A DNA stretch of 64,000 nucleotides from Dyella sp. C9. Lineage in GTDB: Bacteria; Pseudomonadota; Gammaproteobacteria; Xanthomonadales; Rhodanobacteraceae. The position numbers were made by a program, and so were the translations under genes. Position 1 is the stretch's first letter; each line of letters opens with the position of its first letter. The notes below the pieces were generated by a model that was not told where the DNA came from, searched no databases, and worked only from the letters and a program-made list of their open reading frames with translations. Where the stretch lies: NCBI RefSeq assembly GCF_003332825.1, contig NZ_QIRF01000017.1, positions 1-64,000 of the forward strand, given 5' to 3'. This document shows, in pieces, positions 24,807 through 33,303 of this stretch.

Positions 24807-25583
24807 TTATTTCTCGACGAAGGCCCGCTCGATCACGTAGTCGCCCGGTTCGCGCGTGCGCGGCGAGACCTGGAAGCCACGCTCGTCGAGCAGGGTGCAG
24901 GTGTCGTCGAGCATGTGCGGGCTGCCGCACAGCATGACGCGGTCGGCGGCCGGATCCAGTGGCGGCAAGCCGAGCGTGCGGCACATCGAGCCGTCGACGA
25001 TGGCATCGGTGAGGCGGCCCTGGTTGCGGAACGGCTCACGCGTCACCGTCGGGTAGTAGAGCAGCTTCTCGCGTACCAGCTCGCCCAGGTATTCGTGCTG
25101 CGGCAGCTCGTTCTCGAGGTACTCGCGGTAGGCCAGGTCGTTGACGTTGCGCACGCCGTGGGCGATCACGATCTTCTCGTAGCGCTCGTAGGTTTCCGGG
25201 TCGCGCACCAGGCTCATGAAGGGCGCCAGGCCCGTGCCGGTGCCCAGCAGGTACAGGTGCTTGCCAGGCTTGAGGTCGTTGAGCACCAGCGTGCCGGTGG
25301 GCTTGCGGCTGACGATCAGCGGGTCACCGGGCTTGAGGTGTTGCAGGCGCGAGGTCAGCGGGCCGTCCGGCACCTTGATGCTGAAGAACTCCAGGTGTTC
25401 CTCGTAGTTGGCACTGGCGATCGAATAGGCACGCATCAACGGGCGGCCATCCACCTCCAGGCCGATCATCACGAACTGGCCGCTGTCGAAGCGGAAGCCA
25501 GGATCACGCGTGGTGCGGAAGCTGAAAAGACTCTCGTTCCAGTGGTGCACGTCGATCACGTGCTCCGTCGCCAATGCCACCAT
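24807..25583 (-). CDS. fpr: Ferredoxin--NADP+ reductase
   Basis: 258 residues. FAD-binding RAYSIASANYEE (RxYS motif) around residue 50-60, NADP-binding GTGTGLAPFMSLVRD (GTGxxP), and the C-terminal aromatic/acidic end AFVEK, characteristic of bacterial plant-type-like subclass I/Fpr enzymes. It moves electrons between NADPH and ferredoxin or flavodoxin, supporting oxidative-stress defence and Fe-S biosynthesis. Monocistronic, converging with the SDR gene. Confidence 0.93.
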   Translation of the reverse strand: MVALATEHVIDVHHWNESLFSFRTTRDPGFRFDSGQFVMIGLEVDGRPLMRAYSIASANYEEHLEFFSIKVPDGPLTSRLQHLKPGDPLIVSRKPTGTLVLNDLKPGKHLYLLGTGTGLAPFMSLVRDPETYERYEKIVIAHGVRNVNDLAYREYLENELPQHEYLGELVREKLLYYPTVTREPFRNQGRLTDAIVDGSMCRTLGLPPLDPAADRVMLCGSPHMLDDTCTLLDERGFQVSPRTREPGDYVIERAFVEK

Positions 25584-25845
25584 TGCCGGTTACCGTCGCT
25601 CAAAGGGATGAAGCTGCAGGCAGGGCGCCAGCGCGGGGCCGGTGCCGGACTCGTGTGGGGAAGGCGATCAGTCGCTGCGCCTGACGAGTGCTGCCCTGGG
25701 GTGCAGCGAAGTGGGCATTATGCCATGGCCACCCTCCCTCGAAGGCGGCAGGGCTACGCAGGACGCAAATTGTTGCGGCATCATGCCGCACGCAGCCGGG
25801 GCGCGGGGGCGCCGGTCGGTGCGTACTCAACGGAGGGGAACACGC

Positions 25846-26478
25846 ATGACGCAGGACGTGGAGCGGCCACTGACCGAGGCGCAGCAGGGGCATCGGCACC
25901 TGGAGCGGCTGGTGATGCTGTCCGATGGCGTCTTCGCCATCGCCATCACCCTTTCGGCCATCGAGATAAAGCCGGAGACAGGCGGGGAGGGTTCGCTGTG
26001 GCAAGCCTGGTCGCTGCCGCTGCTGGTGTACTTCCTCAGTTTCTTCCTGATCGGCCTGATCTGGCTGGTGCACCGGCGCATCATGGCCTGGCTCAGCCAC
26101 ATCGATGGCCCCGGTACCCTCATCAACATGGTGCTGCTGAGCCTGGTGGCGCTGGTGCCGGTGGTGGTGCGCTTTGCGCTCACCTATCCGCAGCGCGAGG
26201 GCGCCTTCCTGGTCTATGCGCTGGGGTTCTCCGTGCTGTACCTGGGGCTGGCCGTGCTGTGGGGCTACCTGGCCTTCGTGGCCAGGCTGGCCGTGCACGC
26301 CTCGCGCAGTGCCGCGCTGCAGCTGCTGGCCAAGCTGTGCTTTGCCGTGGCGGTGTTCCTGGGCGTGGCCATGTTCCAGCTGGGCTGGATGGTCGGCGCT
26401 GTGCTCTGCGTACTCCTGGCGCTGCCCCTGCGCTGGCTGGCCTGGCGTCACGGGCGCGAGGCGGCCACGGGATCCTGA
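25846..26478 (+). CDS. TMEM175-family potassium channel protein
   Basis: 210 residues. The TMEM175/DUF1211 signature LSDGVFAIAITL lies in the first helix (about residues 25-36). Five to six further predicted helices follow, and WRHGREA at the C-terminus. Prokaryotic TMEM175 proteins form K+ leak channels from six-helix subunits, so the protein probably carries K+ at the inner membrane. Strong GGAGG Shine-Dalgarno 9 bases before the ATG. The 262-base gap upstream has no recognised feature. Confidence 0.85.
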   Translation: MTQDVERPLTEAQQGHRHLERLVMLSDGVFAIAITLSAIEIKPETGGEGSLWQAWSLPLLVYFLSFFLIGLIWLVHRRIMAWLSHIDGPGTLINMVLLSLVALVPVVVRFALTYPQREGAFLVYALGFSVLYLGLAVLWGYLAFVARLAVHASRSAALQLLAKLCFAVAVFLGVAMFQLGWMVGAVLCVLLALPLRWLAWRHGREAATGS

Positions 26479-26499
26479 GCCAGCCGTTACAATAGGCGC

Positions 26500-27504
26500 A
26501 TGTCAGCCCCCGCCGTACCCTCTCGCCAGCCGATCGACAAGAACGACTGGCGCCTCACCGTCGCGCCCATGATGGACTGGACGGACCGCCACTGCCGGTA
26601 TTTCCACCGGCTGTTGTCGCCGCATGCCCGCCTGTACACCGAGATGGTGACCAGCGCGGCGCTGGTGCGCGGCAAGCAGCTGCGCCTGCTCGAGCACAGC
26701 CAGCAGGAGCATCCGGTGGCCTTGCAGCTGGGCGGCAGCGAGCCGAACGAGCTGGCCATTGCTGCGCGCTACGGCGCCGAGGCCGGCTACGACGAGATCA
26801 ACCTCAACGTGGGTTGTCCCTCCGACCGCGTTCAGTCGGGGCGCTTCGGCGCGTGCCTGATGCGCGAGCCAGCCCTGGTCGGCGATTGCGTGAAGGCCAT
26901 GCGCGACGCGGTGGACGTGCCGGTGACCGTGAAGTGCCGCATCGGCGTGGACGACCAGGACGACTATGCCGATCTGCAGCACTTCACCGAAACCATGATC
27001 GCCGCCGGCGTCGAGGTGCTGGTGGTGCATGCGCGCAAGGCCTGGCTGCAGGGCCTCAGCCCCAAGGAAAACCGCGAAATACCGCCGCTGGACTACGAGC
27101 GCGTGTACCGCCTCAAGCGCGAGTTCCCCCAGCTGGTGGTGGTCATCAATGGCGGCATCACCACGGTGGACGAGGTGCAGGCGCACCTGGCCCAGGTGGA
27201 CGGCGTGATGCTGGGACGCGCGGCTTACCACGACCCCTATGTGCTGGCCCAGCTCGAAGCCGCGCTGTACGGTGAGCCGATGCCCACCCGCGAGGACGTC
27301 CTGCAGCGCATGCGCCCCTACATCGAGGCCGAGCTGGCGCGGGGCACGGCGCTCAAGCACATCAGCCGCCACCTGCTTGGGCTTTACCAGGGCGAGCCGG
27401 GTGCGCGCGGCTTCCGCCGACGCCTCAGCGAGGGCGCCCATTTGCCCGGGGCCGGCTGGACACTGCTTGAACAGGCCATCGCCCAGCCGCGTGTCGCCGC
27501 GTGA
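26500..27504 (+). CDS. dusA: tRNA-dihydrouridine synthase A
   Basis: 334 residues. APMMDWTDRHCRYFHR and the catalytic-Cys motif NLNVGCPSDRVQSGRFGACLM are DusA signatures; the FMN/tRNA contacts in HARKAWLQGLSPKENR and NGGI are also present. It reduces uridines 20 and 20a in tRNA with NADPH/FMN. A TMEM175 gene lies 21 bases upstream. The C-terminal RRLSEGAH...LLEQA region is the helical domain. Start ATG at 26500; no stronger alternative. Confidence 0.95.
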   Translation: MSAPAVPSRQPIDKNDWRLTVAPMMDWTDRHCRYFHRLLSPHARLYTEMVTSAALVRGKQLRLLEHSQQEHPVALQLGGSEPNELAIAARYGAEAGYDEINLNVGCPSDRVQSGRFGACLMREPALVGDCVKAMRDAVDVPVTVKCRIGVDDQDDYADLQHFTETMIAAGVEVLVVHARKAWLQGLSPKENREIPPLDYERVYRLKREFPQLVVVINGGITTVDEVQAHLAQVDGVMLGRAAYHDPYVLAQLEAALYGEPMPTREDVLQRMRPYIEAELARGTALKHISRHLLGLYQGEPGARGFRRRLSEGAHLPGAGWTLLEQAIAQPRVAA

Positions 27505-27599
27505 CGGCGCCCGTTTATCCGGTCAATATTCAGCCCCGATTCCATAGTCTGAACGGCACTAGGTTCCGTTCCCGCGGGTATCGGGTTTTGCTTAACGAA

Positions 27600-27917
27600 A
27601 TGAAAACAATCCTGCGCTCCACTGCACTGCTGATTTTGCTGCTGGCCGGTCCGGCTGCCTTGGCGGCACAGTCCGCCGAGCCCGCGGTGTCGCTGGAGCA
27701 GGCGGTAACCCAGGTGCAGAAGGAGACTGGTGGCAAGGTGTTGTCGGCCAGTACCGTGCGGCGTGGCCGCAGCTCCTTCGAGCACCGCGTGAAGGTGCTG
27801 ACGCCTACCGGACACGTCCGCGTGGTGACCGTGACCACGGAGGCCGGCAAGCCGGCTTCCTACGATTCGACCAAGAACCCGTCCAGTGACGGCGAGATCA
27901 ACAAGGAGAAACACTGA
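27600..27917 (+). CDS. PepSY-domain periplasmic protein upstream of PhoPQ
   Basis: 105 residues. A signal peptide (about 1-22: LLILLLAGPAALA) is followed by a single PepSY domain (AVTQVQKETGGKVLSASTV to VTTEAGKPASYD). The stop TGA overlaps the ATG of the response-regulator gene by one base (TGATG), so translation is coupled. In Xanthomonas and Pseudomonas relatives a PepSY protein commonly accompanies PhoP/PhoQ-type systems and may interact with the kinase sensor domain; this is inferred. The ATG at 27600 is used because it gives a good signal peptide. Confidence 0.8.
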   Translation: MKTILRSTALLILLLAGPAALAAQSAEPAVSLEQAVTQVQKETGGKVLSASTVRRGRSSFEHRVKVLTPTGHVRVVTVTTEAGKPASYDSTKNPSSDGEINKEKH

Positions 27918-28609
27918 TGCGCATCCTTTTGGTTGAGGACGAGGCGCCGCTGCGCGAGACGCTGGCCGCCCGCCTGAAGCGCGATGGTTTTGCCGTCGAT
28001 GCGGCGCAGGATGGCGAGGAAGGCATCTACCTGGGACGCGAGGTGCCGTTCGATCTGGCCATCATCGACCTGGGCCTGCCCAAGATGTCCGGTATGGACC
28101 TGATCAAGGCCCTGCGTGAAGCCGGCCAGCGCTACCCGATCCTGATCCTCACCGCCCGTGGCGGCTGGCAGGACAAGGTCGAGGGCCTCAAGCACGGCGC
28201 CGACGACTACCTGGTCAAGCCCTTCCACGTCGAAGAGCTGCTGGCGCGCATCAACGCGCTGGTGCGCCGTGCCAGCGGCTGGTCGAAGCCGGTGCTGGCC
28301 TGCGGCCCGATCAAGCTGGACACCACCGCGCAGACGGTAACCGTGGAAGGCAAGCCGGTCGACCTGACCAGCTACGAATACAAGGTGCTCGAATACCTGA
28401 TGCTGCACGCGGGTGAGCTGGTCTCCAAGGCCGACCTCACCGAGCACATCTACCAGCAGGATTTCGATCGCGACTCCAACGTGCTGGAGGTCTTCATCGG
28501 CCGTCTGCGCAGGAAGCTGGACCCGGAAGGCAACCTCAAGCCCATCGAGACGGTACGTGGACGCGGATACCGCTTTGCCATCCCTCGCAGCGAAGCCGAC
28601 GACGAGTGA
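27917..28609 (+). CDS. phoP: Two-component response regulator, PhoP-like (OmpR family)
   Basis: 230 residues. Receiver domain (1-~115) with acidic pocket residues (VEDEAP), phospho-acceptor D51 (IIDLGLPKMSG) and the conserved K (YLVKPF). The C-terminal winged-helix (~130-225) has EYLMLHAGELVSKADLTEHIY and NVLEVFIGRLRRKL. It lies in the operon PepSY-phoP-phoQ. By homology to PhoP it probably controls Mg2+, cationic-peptide or envelope-stress genes; the signal here is unproven. Confidence 0.92.
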   Translation: MRILLVEDEAPLRETLAARLKRDGFAVDAAQDGEEGIYLGREVPFDLAIIDLGLPKMSGMDLIKALREAGQRYPILILTARGGWQDKVEGLKHGADDYLVKPFHVEELLARINALVRRASGWSKPVLACGPIKLDTTAQTVTVEGKPVDLTSYEYKVLEYLMLHAGELVSKADLTEHIYQQDFDRDSNVLEVFIGRLRRKLDPEGNLKPIETVRGRGYRFAIPRSEADDE

Positions 28610-29993
28610 TTCGCCGCCCCCGCGCCGCCCGTTCTCACTGGCGGCGCGCGCGGCGCTCGCCACGGGTTTCGTGCTGGCGGCCTTCCTGGGCGTGGTGGGA
28701 CTCACGCTCACGCGCACGGCCGCCGACAGCACGCTGAAGGGGCTGCAGGATCGCCTGCAGAATTTCGTCGTGGCCTATCTTGCCGGCACCGAAGTCGGTC
28801 GCTCCGGCAAGGTGCTGCTGCCCGACACGCCGCCCGACCCGAGCTTCTCGCGCCCGGGTTCGGGCCTGTACGCCGTAGCCATCGGCGACAACGGCTTCAA
28901 GTGGGAATCGCCCTCGGCGATCGGTCGCGATTTCAGTTTCCTGCATCCGCTGGCACCGGGCGAAGGCGAGTTCATCGGCCCCGTGGATACGCGCATGGGC
29001 CGCCTGTACTACTACAGCTACGGCGTGGCGCTGGACACGGCCGAAAAGAAATCGGTGCATCTCACCTTCATGGTGGCGCAGACCGAGGACCAGCTCGAAG
29101 GGCGCAACGCGGTGTTCCGGCGCAGCCTGATCTTATGGCTGTCCTCGCTGGGCGTGATGCTGATCCTGCTGCAGCTGTTGCTGCTGCGCTGGAGCCTCAC
29201 GCCGCTGCGCAAGGTGGCCAACGAGATGTCGCGCGTGGAAGGCGGCGAGCGCGAGCACCTGGGTGACCAGTATCCCGCCGAGCTGACCGGCCTGACCGAG
29301 CGCATCAACGCCTTCATCGACAGCGAGCGCGAGCAGCGCGTGCGCACGCGCAACACGCTGGCCGACCTTGCGCACAGCCTGAAGACGCCGCTGGCGGTGA
29401 TCCGTTCCGGCCTGGAAAGCGTGAGCCGCGAATCGGACTTGCGTGACCAGGTGCTGGAGCAGGTGCGCAAGATGGACGAACTGGTGGCCTACCAGCTGGC
29501 GCGTGCCGCCACCTCCGGACGGCAGACCTTCGCTGCCACCGCGGTGCCGATTGCAGGCCATGCCGAAGACCTGGTGCAGAGCCTGGAGAAGGTCTACGCC
29601 GCCAAGAACGTGTTGTGCGAATTCGACATCGACGACAACGCTGCGTTCTACGGCGAGCAGGGCGACCTGCTCGAGCTGATGGGCAACCTGCTGGAAAACG
29701 CCTTCAAGTGGGCACGCCATCGCGTGCTGCTGGTGGTGAAGATGCGTCCCGTTGCCGGGCGCCAGCGCCCCGGCCTGTGGCTGAGCGTGGAGGACGACGG
29801 CCCCGGCATCGACGAGGACAAGATCGAGACCGTGCTGCAGCGTGGCGTGCGTGGCGACGAGCGCGTGCAGGGCCATGGCATCGGCCTGTCGATCGTGCAG
29901 GACATCGTCCGCGCCTACGGCGGCGAGTTGCAGGTCGACCGCTCGCCGGAATTCAACGGCGCCCGCTTCAGCGTGAAACTGCCCCCGAGCTGA
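28575..29993 (+). CDS. phoQ: Sensor histidine kinase, PhoQ-like
   Basis: 472 residues if started at TTG 28575, which overlaps phoP by 35 bases; no ATG/GTG gives a complete first helix, so the start is uncertain. TM1 is about residues 25-46 and TM2 about 185-205, flanking a periplasmic sensor of ~135 residues. The catalytic core has H-box DLAHSLKTPL, N-box GNLLENAFKWA, G1 VEDDGPGID and G2 GHGIGLSIV. It phosphorylates the PhoP-like regulator. The periplasmic PepSY protein encoded first in the operon may modulate it. Confidence 0.86.
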   Translation: MPSLAAKPTTSDSPPPRRPFSLAARAALATGFVLAAFLGVVGLTLTRTAADSTLKGLQDRLQNFVVAYLAGTEVGRSGKVLLPDTPPDPSFSRPGSGLYAVAIGDNGFKWESPSAIGRDFSFLHPLAPGEGEFIGPVDTRMGRLYYYSYGVALDTAEKKSVHLTFMVAQTEDQLEGRNAVFRRSLILWLSSLGVMLILLQLLLLRWSLTPLRKVANEMSRVEGGEREHLGDQYPAELTGLTERINAFIDSEREQRVRTRNTLADLAHSLKTPLAVIRSGLESVSRESDLRDQVLEQVRKMDELVAYQLARAATSGRQTFAATAVPIAGHAEDLVQSLEKVYAAKNVLCEFDIDDNAAFYGEQGDLLELMGNLLENAFKWARHRVLLVVKMRPVAGRQRPGLWLSVEDDGPGIDEDKIETVLQRGVRGDERVQGHGIGLSIVQDIVRAYGGELQVDRSPEFNGARFSVKLPPS

Positions 29994-30007
29994 GGGTGCG
30001 CTTCCCA

Positions 30008-30186
30008 CGTAGGAGCGCACCCTGTGCGCGACCGGATCGGAGCGGGGGCGAGGGATGAGTAGCGGGGAGTGCCAGTCCGCTCACCTGGAGCCAGCGTGCA
30101 GGCCGCGGCGGAGGCGTGGGTTTGCGCCTTTGCTGCGCGTCCCTCGCTCCGCTTCGTAGGTTTTCGCACACAAGGTGCGCCCTGCA
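30008..30186. repeat. REP-like inverted pair, family A copy 4, with family D sequence inside
   Basis: Left arm 30008-30031 (GGAGCGCACCCTGTGCGCGA); right arm 30163-30186 (TTCGCACACAAGGTGCGCCC), diverged. The arms are 130 bases apart, against 33-35 in the other copies. Inside lies GCGAGGGATGAGTAGCGGGG (about 30049-30068), which resembles the repeats after the two POT genes. The span fills the 200-base gap between phoQ and the convergent mtfA. Confidence 0.7.
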
Positions 30187-30194
30187 GGGGAGGC

Positions 30195-30962
30195 TCAGGC
30201 CGGCGCGGGCGATGGCCCGTAATAGGCCTGCAGCAGGTCGGCTACCGCGGCGTCTGCGCGGCGCAGCACCGATGGCTGCGACCAGTGCAGCTCGCTGACC
30301 ACTGCAAAGAATTCGTCGGCGCTTTCCGCCGCATAAGGATCGATCAGCGTGGTGCGCCCGCGCGCCACGTCGTTGGAGAGATGATCGAACGCCCGCTGGA
30401 ACGCGACGATCCACTGGCGCCGCGAAATATGCGCCGGCAGCGGCGGCACGCCGTCGGGCGGGCCATTGAGCATGTCCAGCTTGTGCGCGATCTCGTGCAC
30501 GACCACGTTGAAGCCATCCCACGGCTGCTCCAGGTCGAGCTGCACATCGGCCAGGGACAGCACCAGCGGGCCGTGCTCCCAGGCTTCGCCGATCAGGACA
30601 TCCTCGCCCTCGCTCACCACGCCGCTGCGCTCGTCGTGATGGCTGCGGCGCACCTTGAACTCACCCGGATACACCAGCACGTCGCGCCAGCCGTGCAACG
30701 CCTTGGGGCCTTGCTGCAACACCGGCAGGCAGGCCTGCAGCGCAATCTGCGCGCGCAGCGTGTCGGTGAGTTCGGCGCCGGCCAGGGCGTGGATGCGCTT
30801 GCGCGCCATGAACACGCCGGCCAGCCGCCGCAGCTCCTGTTGCCGCGGAATATCCAGCCGCTTCGCCAGCACGCAGCCAGCCAGGGCGCTACGCCACAGG
30901 GCTTCGTCCAACGGAGGAGGAGTGAGGTAGGCGCGGGCGCGCCGCCACCAGGACGTCGGCAC
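30195..30962 (-). CDS. mtfA: Zinc-dependent peptidase MtfA family
   Basis: 255 residues. The zinc motif HEIAHKLD is present (VVVHEIAHKLDML), with the second-half ligand region DPYAAESADEFFAVVSE. The alignment start is VPTSWWRRAR, comparable with the MIKWPWK start of E. coli MtfA, so the GTG at 30962 is preferred; a TTG at 31007 would overlap the upstream gene. MtfA is a cytoplasmic aminopeptidase that binds the repressor Mlc in E. coli. No Mlc/PTS gene is in the window, so the regulatory role here is uncertain. Confidence 0.85.
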   Translation of the reverse strand: MPTSWWRRARAYLTPPPLDEALWRSALAGCVLAKRLDIPRQQELRRLAGVFMARKRIHALAGAELTDTLRAQIALQACLPVLQQGPKALHGWRDVLVYPGEFKVRRSHHDERSGVVSEGEDVLIGEAWEHGPLVLSLADVQLDLEQPWDGFNVVVHEIAHKLDMLNGPPDGVPPLPAHISRRQWIVAFQRAFDHLSNDVARGRTTLIDPYAAESADEFFAVVSELHWSQPSVLRRADAAVADLLQAYYGPSPAPA

Positions 30963-30973
30963 GGCCGAAGCGG

Positions 30974-31294
30974 TTACTGGATCGAGCCTGGCAGCAACGA
31001 TTGCCAACCGAGGTTGGGATGGCGGTTGCGCTGCGGCGTAACCGGATTCGTGCCGGGGCAGTTGTCACTGCTGGACGATGCGGCAGGACCGGATGGGCTG
31101 GTGTTCTCGCGGGAGATGCCCAGGGCGTCGCCGCCGCTGCTGGCACCGCCGCCTGAGCTGTCGCGACTGCCGGAGCTGCCGTCGAAGGCATGCTGCAGGC
31201 TGCCCAGATCCTGGCCGTCCGCGTCCATGGCCGACGCAGCACCGACGCTGCCGACCCACAGAACACAGCCAATCAAGACCTTCCCGACATGCAT
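30974..31294 (-). CDS. Small Ser/Gly-rich secreted protein, unknown
   Basis: 106 residues with a signal peptide (about 1-21: VLIGCVLWVGSVGAASA). The mature part is low-complexity Ser/Gly/Asp (GSSGSRDSSGGGASSGG) followed by a Pro/Asn-rich end. No known domain. The stop at 30974 is 11 bases before the GTG start of mtfA, making a likely two-gene unit. Low-complexity composition lowers confidence that it is a functional gene, but the signal peptide is convincing. Confidence 0.5.
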   Translation of the reverse strand: MHVGKVLIGCVLWVGSVGAASAMDADGQDLGSLQHAFDGSSGSRDSSGGGASSGGDALGISRENTSPSGPAASSSSDNCPGTNPVTPQRNRHPNLGWQSLLPGSIQ

Positions 31295-31540
31295 GGCGGC
31301 TCAACCCCTTGATCCGCAACCGAAGGGCTCGATGCTGGCAGAAACCGGCGATCCGCACCAGTGCCCCGTGAAAGCTTGCGTAGCGCCGCGAGTCCCAGAA
31401 GTCATGGGACACCGGGAGCCCCGCGGACTGCGGGAGGTTGTCGCGGCAGGCTAGAATCGCCGGATGTCGCCCGCCCTTTCCCCTACAGCGTCCCTGCTTG
31501 CCCGCCCGCAAGGCGTTCCGGTTGGATCGGGCGCGTGCTG

Positions 31541-32512
31541 ATGCAGGCGCAAGAACTGCTCACCGTACTGGCGCCGGGCGAGGTGGTTTCCGGCGCCTCG
31601 CTCGCCGAGCGCGCGGGTGTGACCCGGGCCGCCATCTGGAAGCAAGTGCAGTCGCTGCGCGCCCGCGGCGTGCCGGTGGAGTCGCGCGGCACCGCCGGTT
31701 ATCGCCTGCCGTGGCCGATCCAGCTGCTGCAGCTGCCCGCCTTGCGCGCGGCGCTGCCGGCCGCCACGCGCAAGCGCCTGGGAGCGCTCGAGCTGCACTG
31801 GGAGCTGGATTCCACCTCCAGCGAGATCCAGCGGCGCTGCGTTGATCTGCCCGACCTCAGCATGATCCTGGCCGAGACCCAGACCGCCGGTCGTGGCCGC
31901 CGTGGGCGCAACTGGCTGTCGCCCCCAGGCCTCAACGTCTACCTGTCCTGTCTCAAGCGCTTTGAACACGGTTTTGCCGCGCTGTCCGGGTTGTCGCTGG
32001 CGGTGGGCGTGATGGTGATGCGTGCGGTGGAGACGCTGGGCCTGCAGGGCGCCGGGCTGAAGTGGCCCAACGACGTGCTCAGTGAGGGCGGCAAGCTGGC
32101 GGGTATCCTGGTCGAGCTCAATGGCGAGTACCAGGGCCCGTGCGCTGCGATCATCGGCGTGGGCATCAATGTGCGGCTCACTCCGGCCTTGCACGAACAG
32201 GCCGGGCAGCCGATCAACGACCTGGCCAGCCTGGCGGGAGGCGACGCTCCGGAGCGCAACCGCGTGGCCGCTGCGCTGATTACGGCGCTGGCCGAGGGCC
32301 TGGTGGAGTTCGAACAGCACGGCTTTGCCTCGTTTCTCAGCGAATACGCCCATTACGACCTGTTGCGGGACCGGGCGCTGCGTATACAGGGTGCACTGGG
32401 CGAAATGGACGGTGTGGGTGCGGGTGTGGATGCACGCGGCGCGCTGCTGCTGCACACCCACGATGGCCTGCGCGTGCTCGACAGTGCCGATGTCACGGTG
32501 CGCCCCGCATGA
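31541..32512 (+). CDS. birA: Bifunctional biotin--protein ligase / biotin operon repressor
   Basis: 323 residues. An N-terminal winged HTH (about 10-50: GASLAERAGVTRAAIWKQVQSLR) is followed by the class II biotin ligase core with the adenylation loop GRGRRGRNW, then KWPNDV and KLAGILVE. The C-terminal SH3-like domain contains GVDARGALLLHT. It biotinylates the acetyl-CoA carboxylase carrier protein and represses biotin genes. A GTG at 31535 is an alternative start. The stop overlaps coaX by ATGA. Confidence 0.93.
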   Translation: MQAQELLTVLAPGEVVSGASLAERAGVTRAAIWKQVQSLRARGVPVESRGTAGYRLPWPIQLLQLPALRAALPAATRKRLGALELHWELDSTSSEIQRRCVDLPDLSMILAETQTAGRGRRGRNWLSPPGLNVYLSCLKRFEHGFAALSGLSLAVGVMVMRAVETLGLQGAGLKWPNDVLSEGGKLAGILVELNGEYQGPCAAIIGVGINVRLTPALHEQAGQPINDLASLAGGDAPERNRVAAALITALAEGLVEFEQHGFASFLSEYAHYDLLRDRALRIQGALGEMDGVGAGVDARGALLLHTHDGLRVLDSADVTVRPA

Positions 32513-33267
32513 GACTGCTGCTGGACCTGGGTAATACGCGCCTGAAATGGGCGCTGCGCGATGGCGATCGCTGGTACGCGCAGGGCGCGGTGAGCTGGCA
32601 GGACGACGTGGCGCTGGCGCTTCACCAGGCCTGGCGTGATGTGCCCGTGCCGCACGATGCCTTTGGGGCCTCGGTGGTGAATGGCGATCGCGAGGCGCTG
32701 ATCGCCGCCGTGGTGGTGGCCAGCTTTGCCCGCGAGCCGCACTGGCTGCGCACGCCTGCGGAAGCCTGTGGCGTGCGCAACGCCTATGGTGAACCTGGAC
32801 GGCTCGGCGTGGATCGCTTCCTGGCCATGGTGGCCGCGCACGCCGAAGGCCTGGCACCCTGCGTGCTGGCAGGTGCAGGCACCGCGCTGACGCTGGATGC
32901 ACTGGATGCCGACGGCCAGCATCTGGGCGGCTTGATCGCCCCCGGCCCGCAGCTGATGCAGCAGGCCCTGCTGGGCGCCACCACGCGCGTGCAGGTCGAG
33001 CGCCCCGGTGTGGTGCTCGATGCCGCCGACAACACGCCCGATGCCGTGGCGTCGGGTTGCTGGCAGGCGGCGGCGGCATTGATCGAGCGGTTCGTCGCGC
33101 GCATGGCACCCTCGCTGGGCGGTGCGCCCACGCTGGTGCTGGGTGGCGGCGATGCCGAAGCCCTGCTTCCCCTGTTGGCCATGCCGGCCCGGCTCAGCGC
33201 GGACAGCGTGCTGCGCGGCCTTGCCGTGTGGTCGGATGCACATTTCCCCCTCGCGCCGGCTCTCTAG
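32509..33267 (+). CDS. coaX: Type III pantothenate kinase
   Basis: 252 residues of the ASKHA fold, starting MRLLLDLGNTRLKWALRD, the phosphate-1 motif. Further motifs are GRLGVDRFLAMVAA (GRxGxDR) and AGTALTLDAL with GGLIAPG. It phosphorylates pantothenate, the first step of CoA synthesis, without inhibition by CoA. ATGA overlap with birA implies coupling; this birA-coaX pair is common in this order. The adjacent SPOR gene follows after 36 bases. Confidence 0.94.
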   Translation: MRLLLDLGNTRLKWALRDGDRWYAQGAVSWQDDVALALHQAWRDVPVPHDAFGASVVNGDREALIAAVVVASFAREPHWLRTPAEACGVRNAYGEPGRLGVDRFLAMVAAHAEGLAPCVLAGAGTALTLDALDADGQHLGGLIAPGPQLMQQALLGATTRVQVERPGVVLDAADNTPDAVASGCWQAAAALIERFVARMAPSLGGAPTLVLGGGDAEALLPLLAMPARLSADSVLRGLAVWSDAHFPLAPAL

Positions 33268-33303
33268 AATGCCGGTTCCTGTCGTTTGCTTGACGGATCG
33301 ACG

